Shown here: piece by piece, positions 18,437 through 27,205 of the stretch
Layout of the letters: each line of letters begins with the position of its first letter
Position numbering within the stretch: position 1 is the first letter of the stretch
Origin: Profundibacterium mesophilum KAUST100406-0324
GTDB taxonomy: Bacteria; Pseudomonadota; Alphaproteobacteria; Rhodobacterales; Rhodobacteraceae
Assembly: GCF_009835145.1 (NCBI RefSeq)
Contig: NZ_APKE01000022.1
Span: 108,804-172,803, forward strand
Length of the DNA: 64,000 bases
Direction: 5' to 3'
The notes under the pieces: generated by a model
Told to the model about the DNA's origin: nothing
Seen by the model: the letters and a program-made list of their open reading frames with translations, nothing else
The model's database searches: none
Program-made: the position numbers and the translations under genes

Positions 18437-19619
18437 TCAGCCCACGAGGTTGTTGAGATTGACGATGGGAAGCAGGATCGCCAGTACCAGGAGCATCACG
18501 ATCCCCCCCATCACCAGCAGCACCAGCGGCTCCACGAGCGCGACCACCGCCGCGACCCAGGCGTCGATCTCGCGCGACTGATCGGCCGCGGCCCGTGTCA
18601 GGCTGGCCCCGAGGGTTCCGCTGCGCTCGCCGCTCGCGACCATGGCGATCATCATCGGCGGGAAGACTCCCGCATCGCTCAGCGCCACCGACAGGCCCGT
18701 TCCCTCGCGCACCCGCGCCGAGGCCGCGGCGATACGCTCCTTGATATAGCTGTTTCCCACCGTGCCCTCCGCGGCCGCCAAGGCGTCGGTGAGGGCGACG
18801 CCGCTGACTGTGAGGGTGGCGAGGGTGCTGGCAAATTGCGCCGCGCAAGCGCCCTGTGCCAGGCGCGCCGCGCGGCGGGACGCGCGAGCGCGGCGCGCGC
18901 CGCGAAGGCGGCAAGCACACCCACCCCCAGCGCGGGTATTCCGTAGCTTTGCAACGCGCCGCTGGCCGCGATGAGGCCGCAAGGGAGGCCCCGCGCGAGG
19001 TGAAGACGCGCACGATGTCGGGAACGACGAAAGTCAACAGGGCCACGATCACGCCGAGAGAGACCAGCGCCAGCAGCGCGGGATAGAGCAGGGCAAGCTG
19101 GACCGTCTGGCGATTCTTGGCGCGGTTCTCGACGTGATCGGCGAGGTGGTCCATCACCTCCCCCAGCCGCCCCGAAGCCTCGCCCGCCCGCACCGTGGCC
19201 GCGTAATAGCCCGCGAAGACCGCCGGGTAATCACCGAGCGCATGCCCCAAGGAGCGGCCTTCGATGACGGCGGCACGCAGGTTGAGCAGCATCGCGGCCA
19301 CGCGGGGCGCATCGGCTTGCCGCGCGCAGGTCTGAAGCGCGTCCTCGATCCTGACGCCGCCCCCGAGCAGGGTCGCGAGCTGCCGGGTCACGAGGGCGAG
19401 GGCGCGCTGCGATATGCCGCTCCTGAGGCGCGGCGCGGGCCGTGCGGCAGTGGCGGTGGCCGCGCCGCCGCCGCGGGCCGCCCGCGTCGGCTCCACCGAA
19501 ATCGGCAGGAGCTGCTCGGCGCGCAACTGCTGGCGGGCCGCCGCGGCGCTCGCCGCCTCGATCACGCCCTTGCGCGTGCGCCCGGACGCATCCGCCGCGC
19601 GATAGGCGAAGGCGGCCAC
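18437..19619 (-). pseudogene. gspF: Type II secretion platform protein GspF, broken by two small out-of-frame lesions
   Basis: The first 213 codons (MAAFAYRAADASGRTRKGVI to VFTSRGASL) are a normal GspF N-terminal half with one membrane segment. Near 18978-18983 the similarity jumps to a second frame (GLIAASGALQSYG to RRAWHRALA). Near 18845-18858 it jumps to a third (AAQFASTLATLTVSGVALTDAL to the end LPIVNLNNLVG). Against the family each junction lacks residues, roughly 4-5 at the first and a dozen at the second. Both therefore look like small deletions of 3n+1 bases rather than single-base slips. Both lie in extremely GC-rich, hairpin-prone sequence, so an assembly fault is possible. If real, the encoded platform protein would be non-functional from residue 214 on. 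Confidence 0.85.
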
Positions 19620-19623
19620 GGGC

Positions 19624-21120
19624 TCAGGCCTCCGCCGCGCCGGATGCCGGGCCGCTCTCGTCGCGCACCACCCGGACCACTTCCTCGACGGTGGTCACGC
19701 CCTCGGCGATCTTGCCGATCCCGTCCATCAGGATGCCCGGGCTGGTGCGCCTGGCGATTCGCGTCAACTCCGCCTCCGGAACCCCCTCGCTGATCGCGCG
19801 CTCGATCTCCGCATTGCCCTCGATCACCTCGTAGAGCGCCTGGCGCCCTGCAAAGCCCCGCCCGTGACAGGCGGGGCAGCCGACGGGGCGGAAGATCGGC
19901 GCGCCCCCGGGAAGATGCCCCCAGAGCAGCTCCGACTGCGCGGCGCTCGCATGATCCGGCACGCGGCATTCGGGGCAAAGGCGCCTGACAAGACGTTGCG
20001 CCACGAGGCCGCGCACCATCGGCGCGAGCAGGAAACGCTCCACCCCCATATCCGTCATCCGCGCGACCGCCCCGGCGGCGGTGTTGGTGTGCAGCGTCGA
20101 GAGGACGAGATGGCCGGTCATCGCGCTTTCGACGGCGATCTGCGCCGTCTCGCGGTCGCGGATCTCACCGATCATGATGATGTCGGGATCCTGGCGCAGG
20201 ATAGCCCGCAGGCCCCGCGCGAAGGTGAGCTCGGTCTTCGCGGAGACCTGCATCTGCCCGACCCCGTCCATCGAATACTCGATCGGGTCCTCGACGGTCA
20301 TGATGTTGGTGGCCCTGTCGTTGAGCCGGTCGAGCGCGGCATAGAGCGAGGTCGTCTTGCCCGAGCCGGTCGGACCGGTCACGAGCAGAAGGCCGTCGGG
20401 CCGCGCCAGGATGCGCTCGAAGGCGGCCCTGTCGGGCGCGCTCATGCCCAGGTGCTCGATCCCGAGGCGGGTCTGCCCGCGATCGAGAAGCCGCAGCACG
20501 ACCCGCTCGCCATATTGCGAGGGGATCGTCGAGACGCGCACGTCGAGATCGAAGCCGCCGATGCGCAGCGAGACCCGGCCATCCTGCGGCAGGCGCTTCT
20601 CGGCGATGTCGAGCTTGCCCATCACCTTGATCCGGCTCACCAGCAGGGGCGCGAGCGCCCTCTTGGGCTCGATCACCTCGCGCAGCTCGCCATCGACGCG
20701 GAAGCGCACGACGAGCCGGCTCTCCTCGGTCTCGATATGGATGTCGGACGCCTTCTCGCGCACCGCCTCGAGCAGCAGCGCGTTGATCAGGCGCACCACC
20801 GGGGCGTCGTCGCGCTGATCGAGCAGGTCATCCACGGAAGCGGCGCTGTCGGCAAGGCTCGCCAGGTCGCTGTCGGCCTCGGAGGCGACGCGCGCGGCCT
20901 CGGAGGCGCTGTCGCGATAGGTGCGGTTCAGCTCGGCCTCGAAGGCCTCGCGCGTGACCGTCTCGAAGGTGAGCACATGCGCCGCGACGCGTTGCGCCTC
21001 CAGGAGCGCGGCCTGCGGCGCCTGTTCGAGATGCCGGCAGACGGGCGTTCCGTCCTCCCGCTCGGCGAGCACGATGCCCCGCCGCTTGGCAAAGCCGTAG
21101 GACAGGCGCGGCAGGCTCAT
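19624..21120 (-). CDS. gspE: Type II secretion ATPase GspE
   Basis: This 498-residue protein is the cytoplasmic motor of the T2SS. It has an N1E-like N-terminal part and then the ATPase core: Walker A VTGPTGSGKTTSLYAAL near 260, the Asp box MTVEDPIEYSMDGVGQMQV, Walker B PDIIMIGEIRDRETA, the His box LSTLHTNTAAGA, and a tetracysteine zinc module (CPEC and CPAC) near 400-440. The frame continues upstream as an artefact. ATG 21120 gives MSLPRLSYG and overlaps the gspM stop by 4 bases. gspF starts 4 bases downstream. Confidence 0.95.
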   Translation of the reverse strand: MSLPRLSYGFAKRRGIVLAEREDGTPVCRHLEQAPQAALLEAQRVAAHVLTFETVTREAFEAELNRTYRDSASEAARVASEADSDLASLADSAASVDDLLDQRDDAPVVRLINALLLEAVREKASDIHIETEESRLVVRFRVDGELREVIEPKRALAPLLVSRIKVMGKLDIAEKRLPQDGRVSLRIGGFDLDVRVSTIPSQYGERVVLRLLDRGQTRLGIEHLGMSAPDRAAFERILARPDGLLLVTGPTGSGKTTSLYAALDRLNDRATNIMTVEDPIEYSMDGVGQMQVSAKTELTFARGLRAILRQDPDIIMIGEIRDRETAQIAVESAMTGHLVLSTLHTNTAAGAVARMTDMGVERFLLAPMVRGLVAQRLVRRLCPECRVPDHASAAQSELLWGHLPGGAPIFRPVGCPACHGRGFAGRQALYEVIEGNAEIERAISEGVPEAELTRIARRTSPGILMDGIGKIAEGVTTVEEVVRVVRDESGPASGAAEA

Positions 21121-21572
21121 CGCACGCCCTCCAGCGTGATCCTGGCGGAGACGCTGCCCGGCTCGAGCCGCCGGTCGATCTCGGCGGCCGTGACCTTCAA
21201 CCCGTCCTCTGCCTCGAGCGCGGCAAGCCAGTCGACCAGCGGCGCAAACCGCGCCTCCGCCAGCAGCACCGTCACGCCGGCGGCCTGCGGCTCGAGCCGT
21301 GTCAGCGTCAGGCCCGCGGCCTCGGCGCTGCGCGTCACGCGGCTCGCCGCGGGCTCGAGGGGGGGCGGCGGGGCGGGTCGGGCGGGACGCGCGGCGGCAT
21401 CGCGCGCGGCGGCCGTCAGCTCGAGATAGGCCGCGATCTCGCCCCGGTGGACGGCGGCGCGCTCCTGCAGCGGCAGCCAGACCATCTGCACGGCCGCAAA
21501 GAGCGCGAGCGCCGCCGCGCCGGCGGCCAGAAGGAGCCGCTCGCGCGCGGTCAGGCGGGACAGCGCGCCCAT
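21117..21572 (-). CDS. gspM: Type II secretion inner-membrane protein GspM
   Basis: This 151-residue bitopic protein has a short cytoplasmic tail MGALSRLTARERLLL, a membrane helix near residues 14-32, a coiled stretch and a small periplasmic ferredoxin-like domain (AAGLTLTRLEPQAAGVTV). GspM pairs with GspL to link the ATPase to the periplasm. Its ATG overlaps the gspL TGA (TGATG) and its stop overlaps the gspE ATG, so the three genes are translationally coupled. Confidence 0.85.
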   Translation of the reverse strand: MGALSRLTARERLLLAAGAAALALFAAVQMVWLPLQERAAVHRGEIAAYLELTAAARDAAARPARPAPPPPLEPAASRVTRSAEAAGLTLTRLEPQAAGVTVLLAEARFAPLVDWLAALEAEDGLKVTAAEIDRRLEPGSVSARITLEGVR

Positions 21573-22825
21573 CACGAGCCGCCGCCATGCGTGATGCGGA
21601 ACTCGGCCTGCGCCGCACCGTCCGAGGCCGTCGCCGCGCCGCTCGCGACATCCAGCCCCGCCGCGCCCAGCGCCTGTTCGAGCGCCTGCAACGCCTCGAG
21701 CCCGCCTGCCTCCACGAGAACGGTAAGCCGCTCCTCGGGGCCCGAGAAGGCGAGCCGGCGGAACGAAGGTGGCGGGGTCTCGTCCAGAAGGGCATCGGCG
21801 GTTCGCGACAGCAGCGGCAGGAAGGTCCCGCGCGCCGGGGCCTGCGGCGCGGGTTGCAGCCGCGCCAGAACCGGCCCGGTCTGCGGCCCGACGGCGATCC
21901 CCGGAAGCACCGCCTCGACGGCTCGCTGCGCACGTTGGCGCTCGTCTTGCGCCAGGCGGCCAAGGGCGGACACGTCGAGTGCCAGCAAAAGCAGGGCCGC
22001 GCTCAATCCCGCGGCGCCCGCCCACGCGGCGATCCGGGCGGTCGCGCCCCAGTCGGAGACCCCTTCGGCGAAGGCGCCTTGCGCCAGATCGAAGCCAAGA
22101 TCGGCCTCATCGGGCGGCGGCGGCGTCGAAGAGGCATCCCGTGCCGGAACGGCCCCCGGGAGGGCTTCGCCCAAGCTGGTGATCGCCGGCCGGCCCGCCC
22201 GCTCCCAGAAGGGTTCGAGCATGTCGGTGCGCAGGGCAAAGCCGGTGCCGTCGGAGACACGGACCACGCAGCGCGCGCCGCTGCGCCAGACGGCCCAGGC
22301 CGGCCCGCCCGTCTCGGCGGCGGCAGGGCGCGGGATCGCGAGCATCTCCGGCAGGACCGGCCCGGTGCCCCCCGATCGCTGGGCGGCGACCATCGTCTCG
22401 CGCTCGATCGCCGCGGCCAGCACGCGGGTGCTTGTGGGCGGCGGGTCCGCCGGGCCCAGCGCCACATGAAGCCGGTCGAGCGGCGCGGCCAGTTCTTCTT
22501 CCAGCGCGAAAGGCAGCGCGGCGCGGCGCCGTGCCGCCCCACGCACCGGCAGATCGACGGAAAAGAGGCCCACGCATTCGGCGGGCACCACCCTTGGGCG
22601 GCCAAGGCCCTCGGCCTCCGCCGCATGTTCGAGGCGCATGACGAGCGGCCCCGCCGCCGCGGCCACCGGCGTGCGCGCGAAGGCGACGACCGAGCCGCCC
22701 TCCCCTTGCGAGGCGCCGCCGGGCTCGCTCACGGCTCCGGTGACGCGCGGCGCGCTGGCCTGCAGCGGCTCCGCGCCCCCGTCCGGCGGGTTCACGTTTG
22801 ATGGAGCGGCATCGGGTTTCAACAA
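21572..22825 (-). CDS. gspL: Type II secretion inner-membrane protein GspL
   Basis: This 417-residue protein has a cytoplasmic actin-like domain (residues about 45-250, ALPFALEEELAAPLDRLHVALG) that contacts GspE, one membrane helix near 275 (AGLSAALLLLALDVSAL) and a periplasmic domain that pairs with GspM. The start is a TTG (two in tandem at 22825 and 22822) with AAAGGTG just upstream. It heads the minus-strand block gspL-M-E-F and is divergent from gspG across 68 bases, which must carry both promoters. Confidence 0.85.
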   Translation of the reverse strand: MLKPDAAPSNVNPPDGGAEPLQASAPRVTGAVSEPGGASQGEGGSVVAFARTPVAAAAGPLVMRLEHAAEAEGLGRPRVVPAECVGLFSVDLPVRGAARRRAALPFALEEELAAPLDRLHVALGPADPPPTSTRVLAAAIERETMVAAQRSGGTGPVLPEMLAIPRPAAAETGGPAWAVWRSGARCVVRVSDGTGFALRTDMLEPFWERAGRPAITSLGEALPGAVPARDASSTPPPPDEADLGFDLAQGAFAEGVSDWGATARIAAWAGAAGLSAALLLLALDVSALGRLAQDERQRAQRAVEAVLPGIAVGPQTGPVLARLQPAPQAPARGTFLPLLSRTADALLDETPPPSFRRLAFSGPEERLTVLVEAGGLEALQALEQALGAAGLDVASGAATASDGAAQAEFRITHGGGS

Positions 22826-22893
22826 ATCACCTTTGATAAGGGCTTCCGGTCATCTATGACACTTAATCACGGATAGAGCAGGTAAATAGTTTC

Positions 22894-23394
22894 ATGATCA
22901 AGGCCCCCTCCAGACCCGTCGCGGCACGTTCCGATAGGCGTGCCGGTGCCCCGCGGCGCCGTGCCGATGCCGGCGTGACGCTGATCGAGATGATGGTGGT
23001 CCTGGTGATCATCGCCGTGGTCGCGGCCTTGATCGTTCCGAACGTGATCGGGCGGCCCGACGAGGCACGTGCCACGGTCGCGCGCACCGATATCCGCACC
23101 ATCGCATCGGCGCTCGAGCTCTACCGTCTCGACAATCGCACCTACCCGACCACCGCGCAGGGTCTCGAGGCGCTGGCCGAACGGCCCACGAGCCCTCCCG
23201 AGCCGCCGAACTGGGTCTCTGGCGGCTATCTGCAACAGGTTCCGCTCGACCCCTGGGGCGCGCCCTATGCGTATCGCTCGCCGGGCGAGAGCGGCGGCGG
23301 CTTCGATCTGGTCTCGCTCGGCGCCGACGGCGCGCCCGGCGGCGAGGGCAGCGCATCGGACATCATCCATGGCGCGGCGAGTGCCAGCCAGTAG
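22894..23394 (+). CDS. gspG: Type II secretion major pseudopilin GspG
   Basis: This 166-residue protein has a long prepilin leader of about 27 residues, then G/VTLIEMMVVLVIIAVVAAL with Glu at mature position 5. The body carries the GspG signatures YRLDNRTYPTTAQGLEAL and PLDPWGAPYAYRSPG. A C-terminal GADGAPGGEGSASDI matches the family's calcium-binding loop. It opens the plus-strand block gspG-H-I-C-D; gspH overlaps its end by 26 bases. Confidence 0.94.
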   Translation: MIKAPSRPVAARSDRRAGAPRRRADAGVTLIEMMVVLVIIAVVAALIVPNVIGRPDEARATVARTDIRTIASALELYRLDNRTYPTTAQGLEALAERPTSPPEPPNWVSGGYLQQVPLDPWGAPYAYRSPGESGGGFDLVSLGADGAPGGEGSASDIIHGAASASQ

Positions 23395-23890
23395 CCATCC
23401 CCTCCGGCCGGCCCCGCGGCAGGGCGATGCCGGCGTCACCCTCGTCGAGATCCTGGTGGTCATCGCCATCATCGGCGTGCTCGCCGGCGCCTTGTCGCTC
23501 ACCATCGGCGGCGGCCTCGGAGCACCGCGCGCAGGCGACGAGGCTCGGCAACTCGCCGCGCGCCTCAACCGGGCGGGCGAGCTTGCCATGATCACCGGGG
23601 TTCCGGCGCTCCTGGTATGGGACGCGCAGAGCTACCGATTCGCGGCGCAAGGCCCCGAGGGGTGGGAGCTTCATCCCGAGCCCCTGCTGGCCGAGCGCCG
23701 CGCCCTGCCGGGCGGCCTTGCGCTGCGCAGCACCGGCGAGACCCAAAGCCCCTACGCGATCTTGCCGGACGCGCGCCCCGCGCCGGGCGGCCCGCTCACC
23801 CTCGAACTTGCGCGCCCCGGCACGAACGGCTGGCATGTGCGGCACGACGGCTTCGGCGCCCATGCGGCCGCCGGGGCCGCTGCGCCATGA
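23369..23890 (+). CDS. gspH: Type II secretion pseudopilin GspH
   Basis: This 173-residue minor pseudopilin has the cleavage site DAG/VTLVEILVVIAIIGVLAGAL and a beta-rich C-terminal domain (LLVWDAQSYRFAAQGPEGW). The ATG at 23369 lies inside the gspG coding region; an in-frame GTG at 23381 is an alternative start. The stop overlaps the gspI ATG by 4 bases. Confidence 0.88.
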   Translation: MARRVPASSHPLRPAPRQGDAGVTLVEILVVIAIIGVLAGALSLTIGGGLGAPRAGDEARQLAARLNRAGELAMITGVPALLVWDAQSYRFAAQGPEGWELHPEPLLAERRALPGGLALRSTGETQSPYAILPDARPAPGGPLTLELARPGTNGWHVRHDGFGAHAAAGAAAP

Positions 23891-24264
23891 GCGGGCGGGC
23901 CACCGATGCCGGCTTCACCCTCATCGAGGCGCTCGTCGCGATGGCGGTCCTCGCGACCTCCGCCATGACGCTGCTGGCTGCCGTCGAGACGCATATCGGG
24001 CGGATCGGCGCGCTCGAGCAGCGCAGCGCCGCACGCTGGGTGGCGCAAAATACCCTGGCGGCCGTGCAACTCGGGCTGCCGGCGCCCCGTGTCTCCGACA
24101 TGCTTGGCGAGGAATGGACCATCGAGACCGAACGACGCCCCACCGAGGATCCCGATCTCGAACAGGTCACCGTGACCGTCGGCCGGCCGCGCGAGGATGC
24201 GCGCGGCGGGGTCGCGGGTCTGGTGACGCTGCTCGGCTTCGCCGATACCGGGGGCACGCGATGA
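23887..24264 (+). CDS. gspI: Type II secretion minor pseudopilin GspI
   Basis: This 125-residue protein has a short leader and the cleavage site DAG/FTLIEALVAMAVLATSAMTLL. The conserved ARWVAQNTLAAVQL of GspI follows. It starts in an ATGA overlap with gspH and ends in an ATGA overlap with gspC. With GspJ and GspK, encoded about 8 kb away on the other strand, it would form the pseudopilus tip. Confidence 0.92.
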   Translation: MSGRATDAGFTLIEALVAMAVLATSAMTLLAAVETHIGRIGALEQRSAARWVAQNTLAAVQLGLPAPRVSDMLGEEWTIETERRPTEDPDLEQVTVTVGRPREDARGGVAGLVTLLGFADTGGTR

Positions 24265-25142
24265 TCGGGCTTCACGGCGCATTGCGCGCGGCCATCCTGC
24301 TGGGAGCCGTGGGCGGGGTCGCGGCCTTCGCCGCGCCCGTCGCCTGGCACATGCTGGGGGAAAGCCGCATCTCCCCCGCCGCGCCGCGCCAGGCCCCCGC
24401 GCCCGGCGGCGCGGCGGCGCCTCCGCCCGTCGATATTGCGCCGATCCTCGCCCTCGCCCCCTTCGGCGCCCTGCCGCCGCCCGCCGAGGAAACCGCCCAG
24501 GCCCCTGCCGCGGCGCTCGACCTGACGCTCAGGGGCATCGTGCAGGCCGCCGATCCCGCCCGCTCGATCGCGGTGATCTCGGGACCGGACAGCACCCTGT
24601 CCTACCGCCCCGGCGAGCCGGTGCCGGGCGGTGCCCTTCTCGCCCGGATCGAGACCGATCACGTCGTGCTGAGCGAGGATGGCCGCGAGCGGCGTCTTGC
24701 CTTCCGCGAGGAAACGCTCGGCGCCGAGGAGGTTCCCGACACGGCCGAGACCCCCGATGCGCCCAGCGGCTTCGACCGGCTGCGCGCTCTCGCCGATGCC
24801 CAGGCCGCCCAGGAGCCCGACGCCGCCGGGAGCGGGCCGCAGACGGTCGATGACTACATCAGCCTGTGGCGCAAACGCATCCAGACAAACCCCCAGCAGG
24901 TCCTCGATACGATCGGGCTGATTGCCTCGGACGAAGGATATGTTATCGCACAGAAGCATGACAGCGGGGTCAGGCTCGCGGGGCTGCGTCCGGGCGACCT
25001 CGTGGCGCGGGTCAATGGAGAGCAGGTGGGAAACGTGGCAAACGATACCGAACTCTTCGACAGGCTCTCGGCCGCCGACGTGGTACGGCTCGAGGTCGAG
25101 CGCGGCGATGAGACGATCACCATGAGTTTTCCGCTGAAATGA
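24261..25142 (+). CDS. gspC: Type II secretion inner-membrane protein GspC
   Basis: This 293-residue protein has a short cytoplasmic tail, a membrane helix at residues 8-28, and a Pro/Ala-rich linker. The homology region (LDLTLRGIVQAADPARSIAV) contacts the secretin, and a C-terminal PDZ domain carries DEGYVIAQKHDSGVRLAGLR and PGDLVARVNGEQVGN. GspC connects the inner-membrane platform to GspD. The PDZ form rather than a coiled coil is a subtype feature. It overlaps gspI and gspD by 4 bases each. Confidence 0.9.
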   Translation: MIGLHGALRAAILLGAVGGVAAFAAPVAWHMLGESRISPAAPRQAPAPGGAAAPPPVDIAPILALAPFGALPPPAEETAQAPAAALDLTLRGIVQAADPARSIAVISGPDSTLSYRPGEPVPGGALLARIETDHVVLSEDGRERRLAFREETLGAEEVPDTAETPDAPSGFDRLRALADAQAAQEPDAAGSGPQTVDDYISLWRKRIQTNPQQVLDTIGLIASDEGYVIAQKHDSGVRLAGLRPGDLVARVNGEQVGNVANDTELFDRLSAADVVRLEVERGDETITMSFPLK

Positions 25143-27205
25143 AACGCAACATCCCCCTCCCGCATGCCGCATGCCGCGCCGCCACGCCCGCAGCGGCGGA
25201 CCCACGGCGCGCACGGCGCCTTCTGGCCGCCCTCGGCGTGCCGCTCGCCGCGCTGATGCTGCCGCTGCCCGCCCTGGCGCAGGAAGCGGCGGATGAAAGC
25301 TCCCGCGGCGAGGTGACGGTGCGCCTTCCCGAAAGCGCGGCCGAGCAGACCTTCACCATCAACCTGCGCGACACCGAGATCACCCTTTTCGCCGAGCAGG
25401 TCTCGCAGATCACCGAGCGCACCCTGATCCTCGATCCGCAGCTTTCGGGAGAGATCACCGTGGTCGCGGCCAAGCCGCTCGATCGCGACGGCGTCTGGGC
25501 GCTGTTCCAGTCGGCGCTGAGGGTGCGCGGCTTCGTGGCGGTGCAAAGCGGCGAGATCTGGCAGGTAATCCCGGAGCCGCAGGCGAAATCGAGCGCGCCG
25601 ACCGGACCGCTGGCGCTGTCGGGCGCGCAGGACACGGTGACGCGGGTGCTGTCGCTGGACCGGCTCGCCGCGCCCGAGGCGGTACGCGTCCTGCGCCCCC
25701 TGATTGCCGAATCGGGCTATATCGAGGCCCTCGCCGATCCCAATTCCATCGTCGTCACCGACACCGCCGAGAATGTCGAACGGATCATCGAGATCGCCCG
25801 CGCCTTCGACACGCAGGAGCAGCAACGCGCCCAGGTGATTACCTTCCGCTACGCCGACGCCGCCTCCGTGGGGCAGGCCATCGTCCAGGTCCTGGGCGAG
25901 ACCTCCGGCACGCGGCTCTCCGTCGATCCGGGCTCCAACACCCTGCTGGCGCGCGGCTCGGCCGAGGACATCGCCGAGGTGCGCCGCATTGCCGGCGCGC
26001 TCGACATCGCACCGCGACCGGCGCGTGTCGTGGATATCGGAACGCGGGTGATCCGCCTGCAATATGCCGATGCCGAGGTGCTCGCCGAGATCGCCCGCGC
26101 GACGCTGACCGGGCGCGGCGAGCTGACCAACCCCGTGGCCCAATCGGTCGAGACGCAAGCCGATGACGGAACCGTCCCGCTGGGCGGCGCACCGGCCCCG
26201 GCGCCGGCCGGGGCGCAGGACGTCTCGATCCAGGCCTCGACCGAGCAGAACGCGATCGTGGTGCGCGGCACCGCCCGGCAGATCGAGGAAGCCTCGGCGC
26301 TCATCGCCTCGCTCGACCAGCGCCGCGCGCAGGTTCTCATCGAGGCGGCCATCGTCGAAGTCTCTGGCGAGGTGGCCGACCGGCTCGGGGTGCAGTTCGG
26401 CTTCGGCGACGCCGCCCCCCCGGGCGGGATCGCCGCCACGTCTTTCTCGAATGCCGGCGTGTCGCTGCAATCGATCCTGCTGGCCCTCGGCCAGTCGAGC
26501 GCGAACGTGCTGACGGGGGGGCTGTCGCTCGGGGTATCGCAGGGCGGCGATTTCGGCGCACTGGTGCAGGCCCTTTCGCAGTCCAACAAGGCCAAGCTGC
26601 TCTCCACCCCCTCGATCACCACGATGGACAATCAGCCCGCCACCATCGTCGTCGGTCAGAACGTGCCCTTCCGCACCGGCAGCTTCGCCACCGACGGGAA
26701 CACCGTCGCGCCCTTTACAACCATCGAGCGGCGCGATGTCGGGATCACCATGAACGTGCTGCCGCGGGTGACGGCAGGCGGCGTTGTCCGGCTCGAAATC
26801 GAGCAGGAGATCTCCTCGCTGGTGAACGCCAATGTCGAGGGCGCGGCCGATCTCGTGACCAACACGCGGGTCATCAACACCACCGTGCTGGCCGACAATC
26901 ACGGCACCATCGTTCTTGGCGGCCTGATCACCGACAACGAGCTGAGCAGCGAGAACAAGGTGCCACTCTTGGGCGATGTGCCCGTGGTGGGAAATCTGTT
27001 CAAATCGCAGACGGCGAACGGGACGCGGCGCACGCTTTTCGTGTTCCTGCGGCCCACGATCCTGCTGAGCCCGGAGGATGTGCGCGCCGCCTCGCGCGCG
27101 AAGCTGGAGCGGCTGCGCGGCGCCGAGACGAACATTCCCGGCGAAAGCCTTCTTGGCAAGCGCGCGGTGAAGCGCCTGCCGCTGGAGATCAACGGGCTCT
27201 ACTGA
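25139..27205 (+). CDS. gspD: Type II secretion outer-membrane secretin GspD
   Basis: This 688-residue secretin has a signal peptide of about 47 residues ending ALAQ. The N0 domain (EQTFTINLRDTEITLFAEQV) and N1-N3 repeats follow. The C-terminal secretin domain contains TIVVGQNVPFRTGSF and the hallmark VPLLGDVPVVGNLFKS followed by LFVFLRPTILLSPEDV. No pilotin-binding S-domain is obvious. The last 7 bases overlap the end of the converging cytochrome c gene. Confidence 0.95.
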   Translation: MKRNIPLPHAACRAATPAAADPRRARRLLAALGVPLAALMLPLPALAQEAADESSRGEVTVRLPESAAEQTFTINLRDTEITLFAEQVSQITERTLILDPQLSGEITVVAAKPLDRDGVWALFQSALRVRGFVAVQSGEIWQVIPEPQAKSSAPTGPLALSGAQDTVTRVLSLDRLAAPEAVRVLRPLIAESGYIEALADPNSIVVTDTAENVERIIEIARAFDTQEQQRAQVITFRYADAASVGQAIVQVLGETSGTRLSVDPGSNTLLARGSAEDIAEVRRIAGALDIAPRPARVVDIGTRVIRLQYADAEVLAEIARATLTGRGELTNPVAQSVETQADDGTVPLGGAPAPAPAGAQDVSIQASTEQNAIVVRGTARQIEEASALIASLDQRRAQVLIEAAIVEVSGEVADRLGVQFGFGDAAPPGGIAATSFSNAGVSLQSILLALGQSSANVLTGGLSLGVSQGGDFGALVQALSQSNKAKLLSTPSITTMDNQPATIVVGQNVPFRTGSFATDGNTVAPFTTIERRDVGITMNVLPRVTAGGVVRLEIEQEISSLVNANVEGAADLVTNTRVINTTVLADNHGTIVLGGLITDNELSSENKVPLLGDVPVVGNLFKSQTANGTRRTLFVFLRPTILLSPEDVRAASRAKLERLRGAETNIPGESLLGKRAVKRLPLEINGLY

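Noticed and set aside
21121..21963. N-terminal extension of the gspE frame
   Set aside because: It overlaps gspM and gspL, which are well supported, and the extension is Arg-rich with no GspE similarity.
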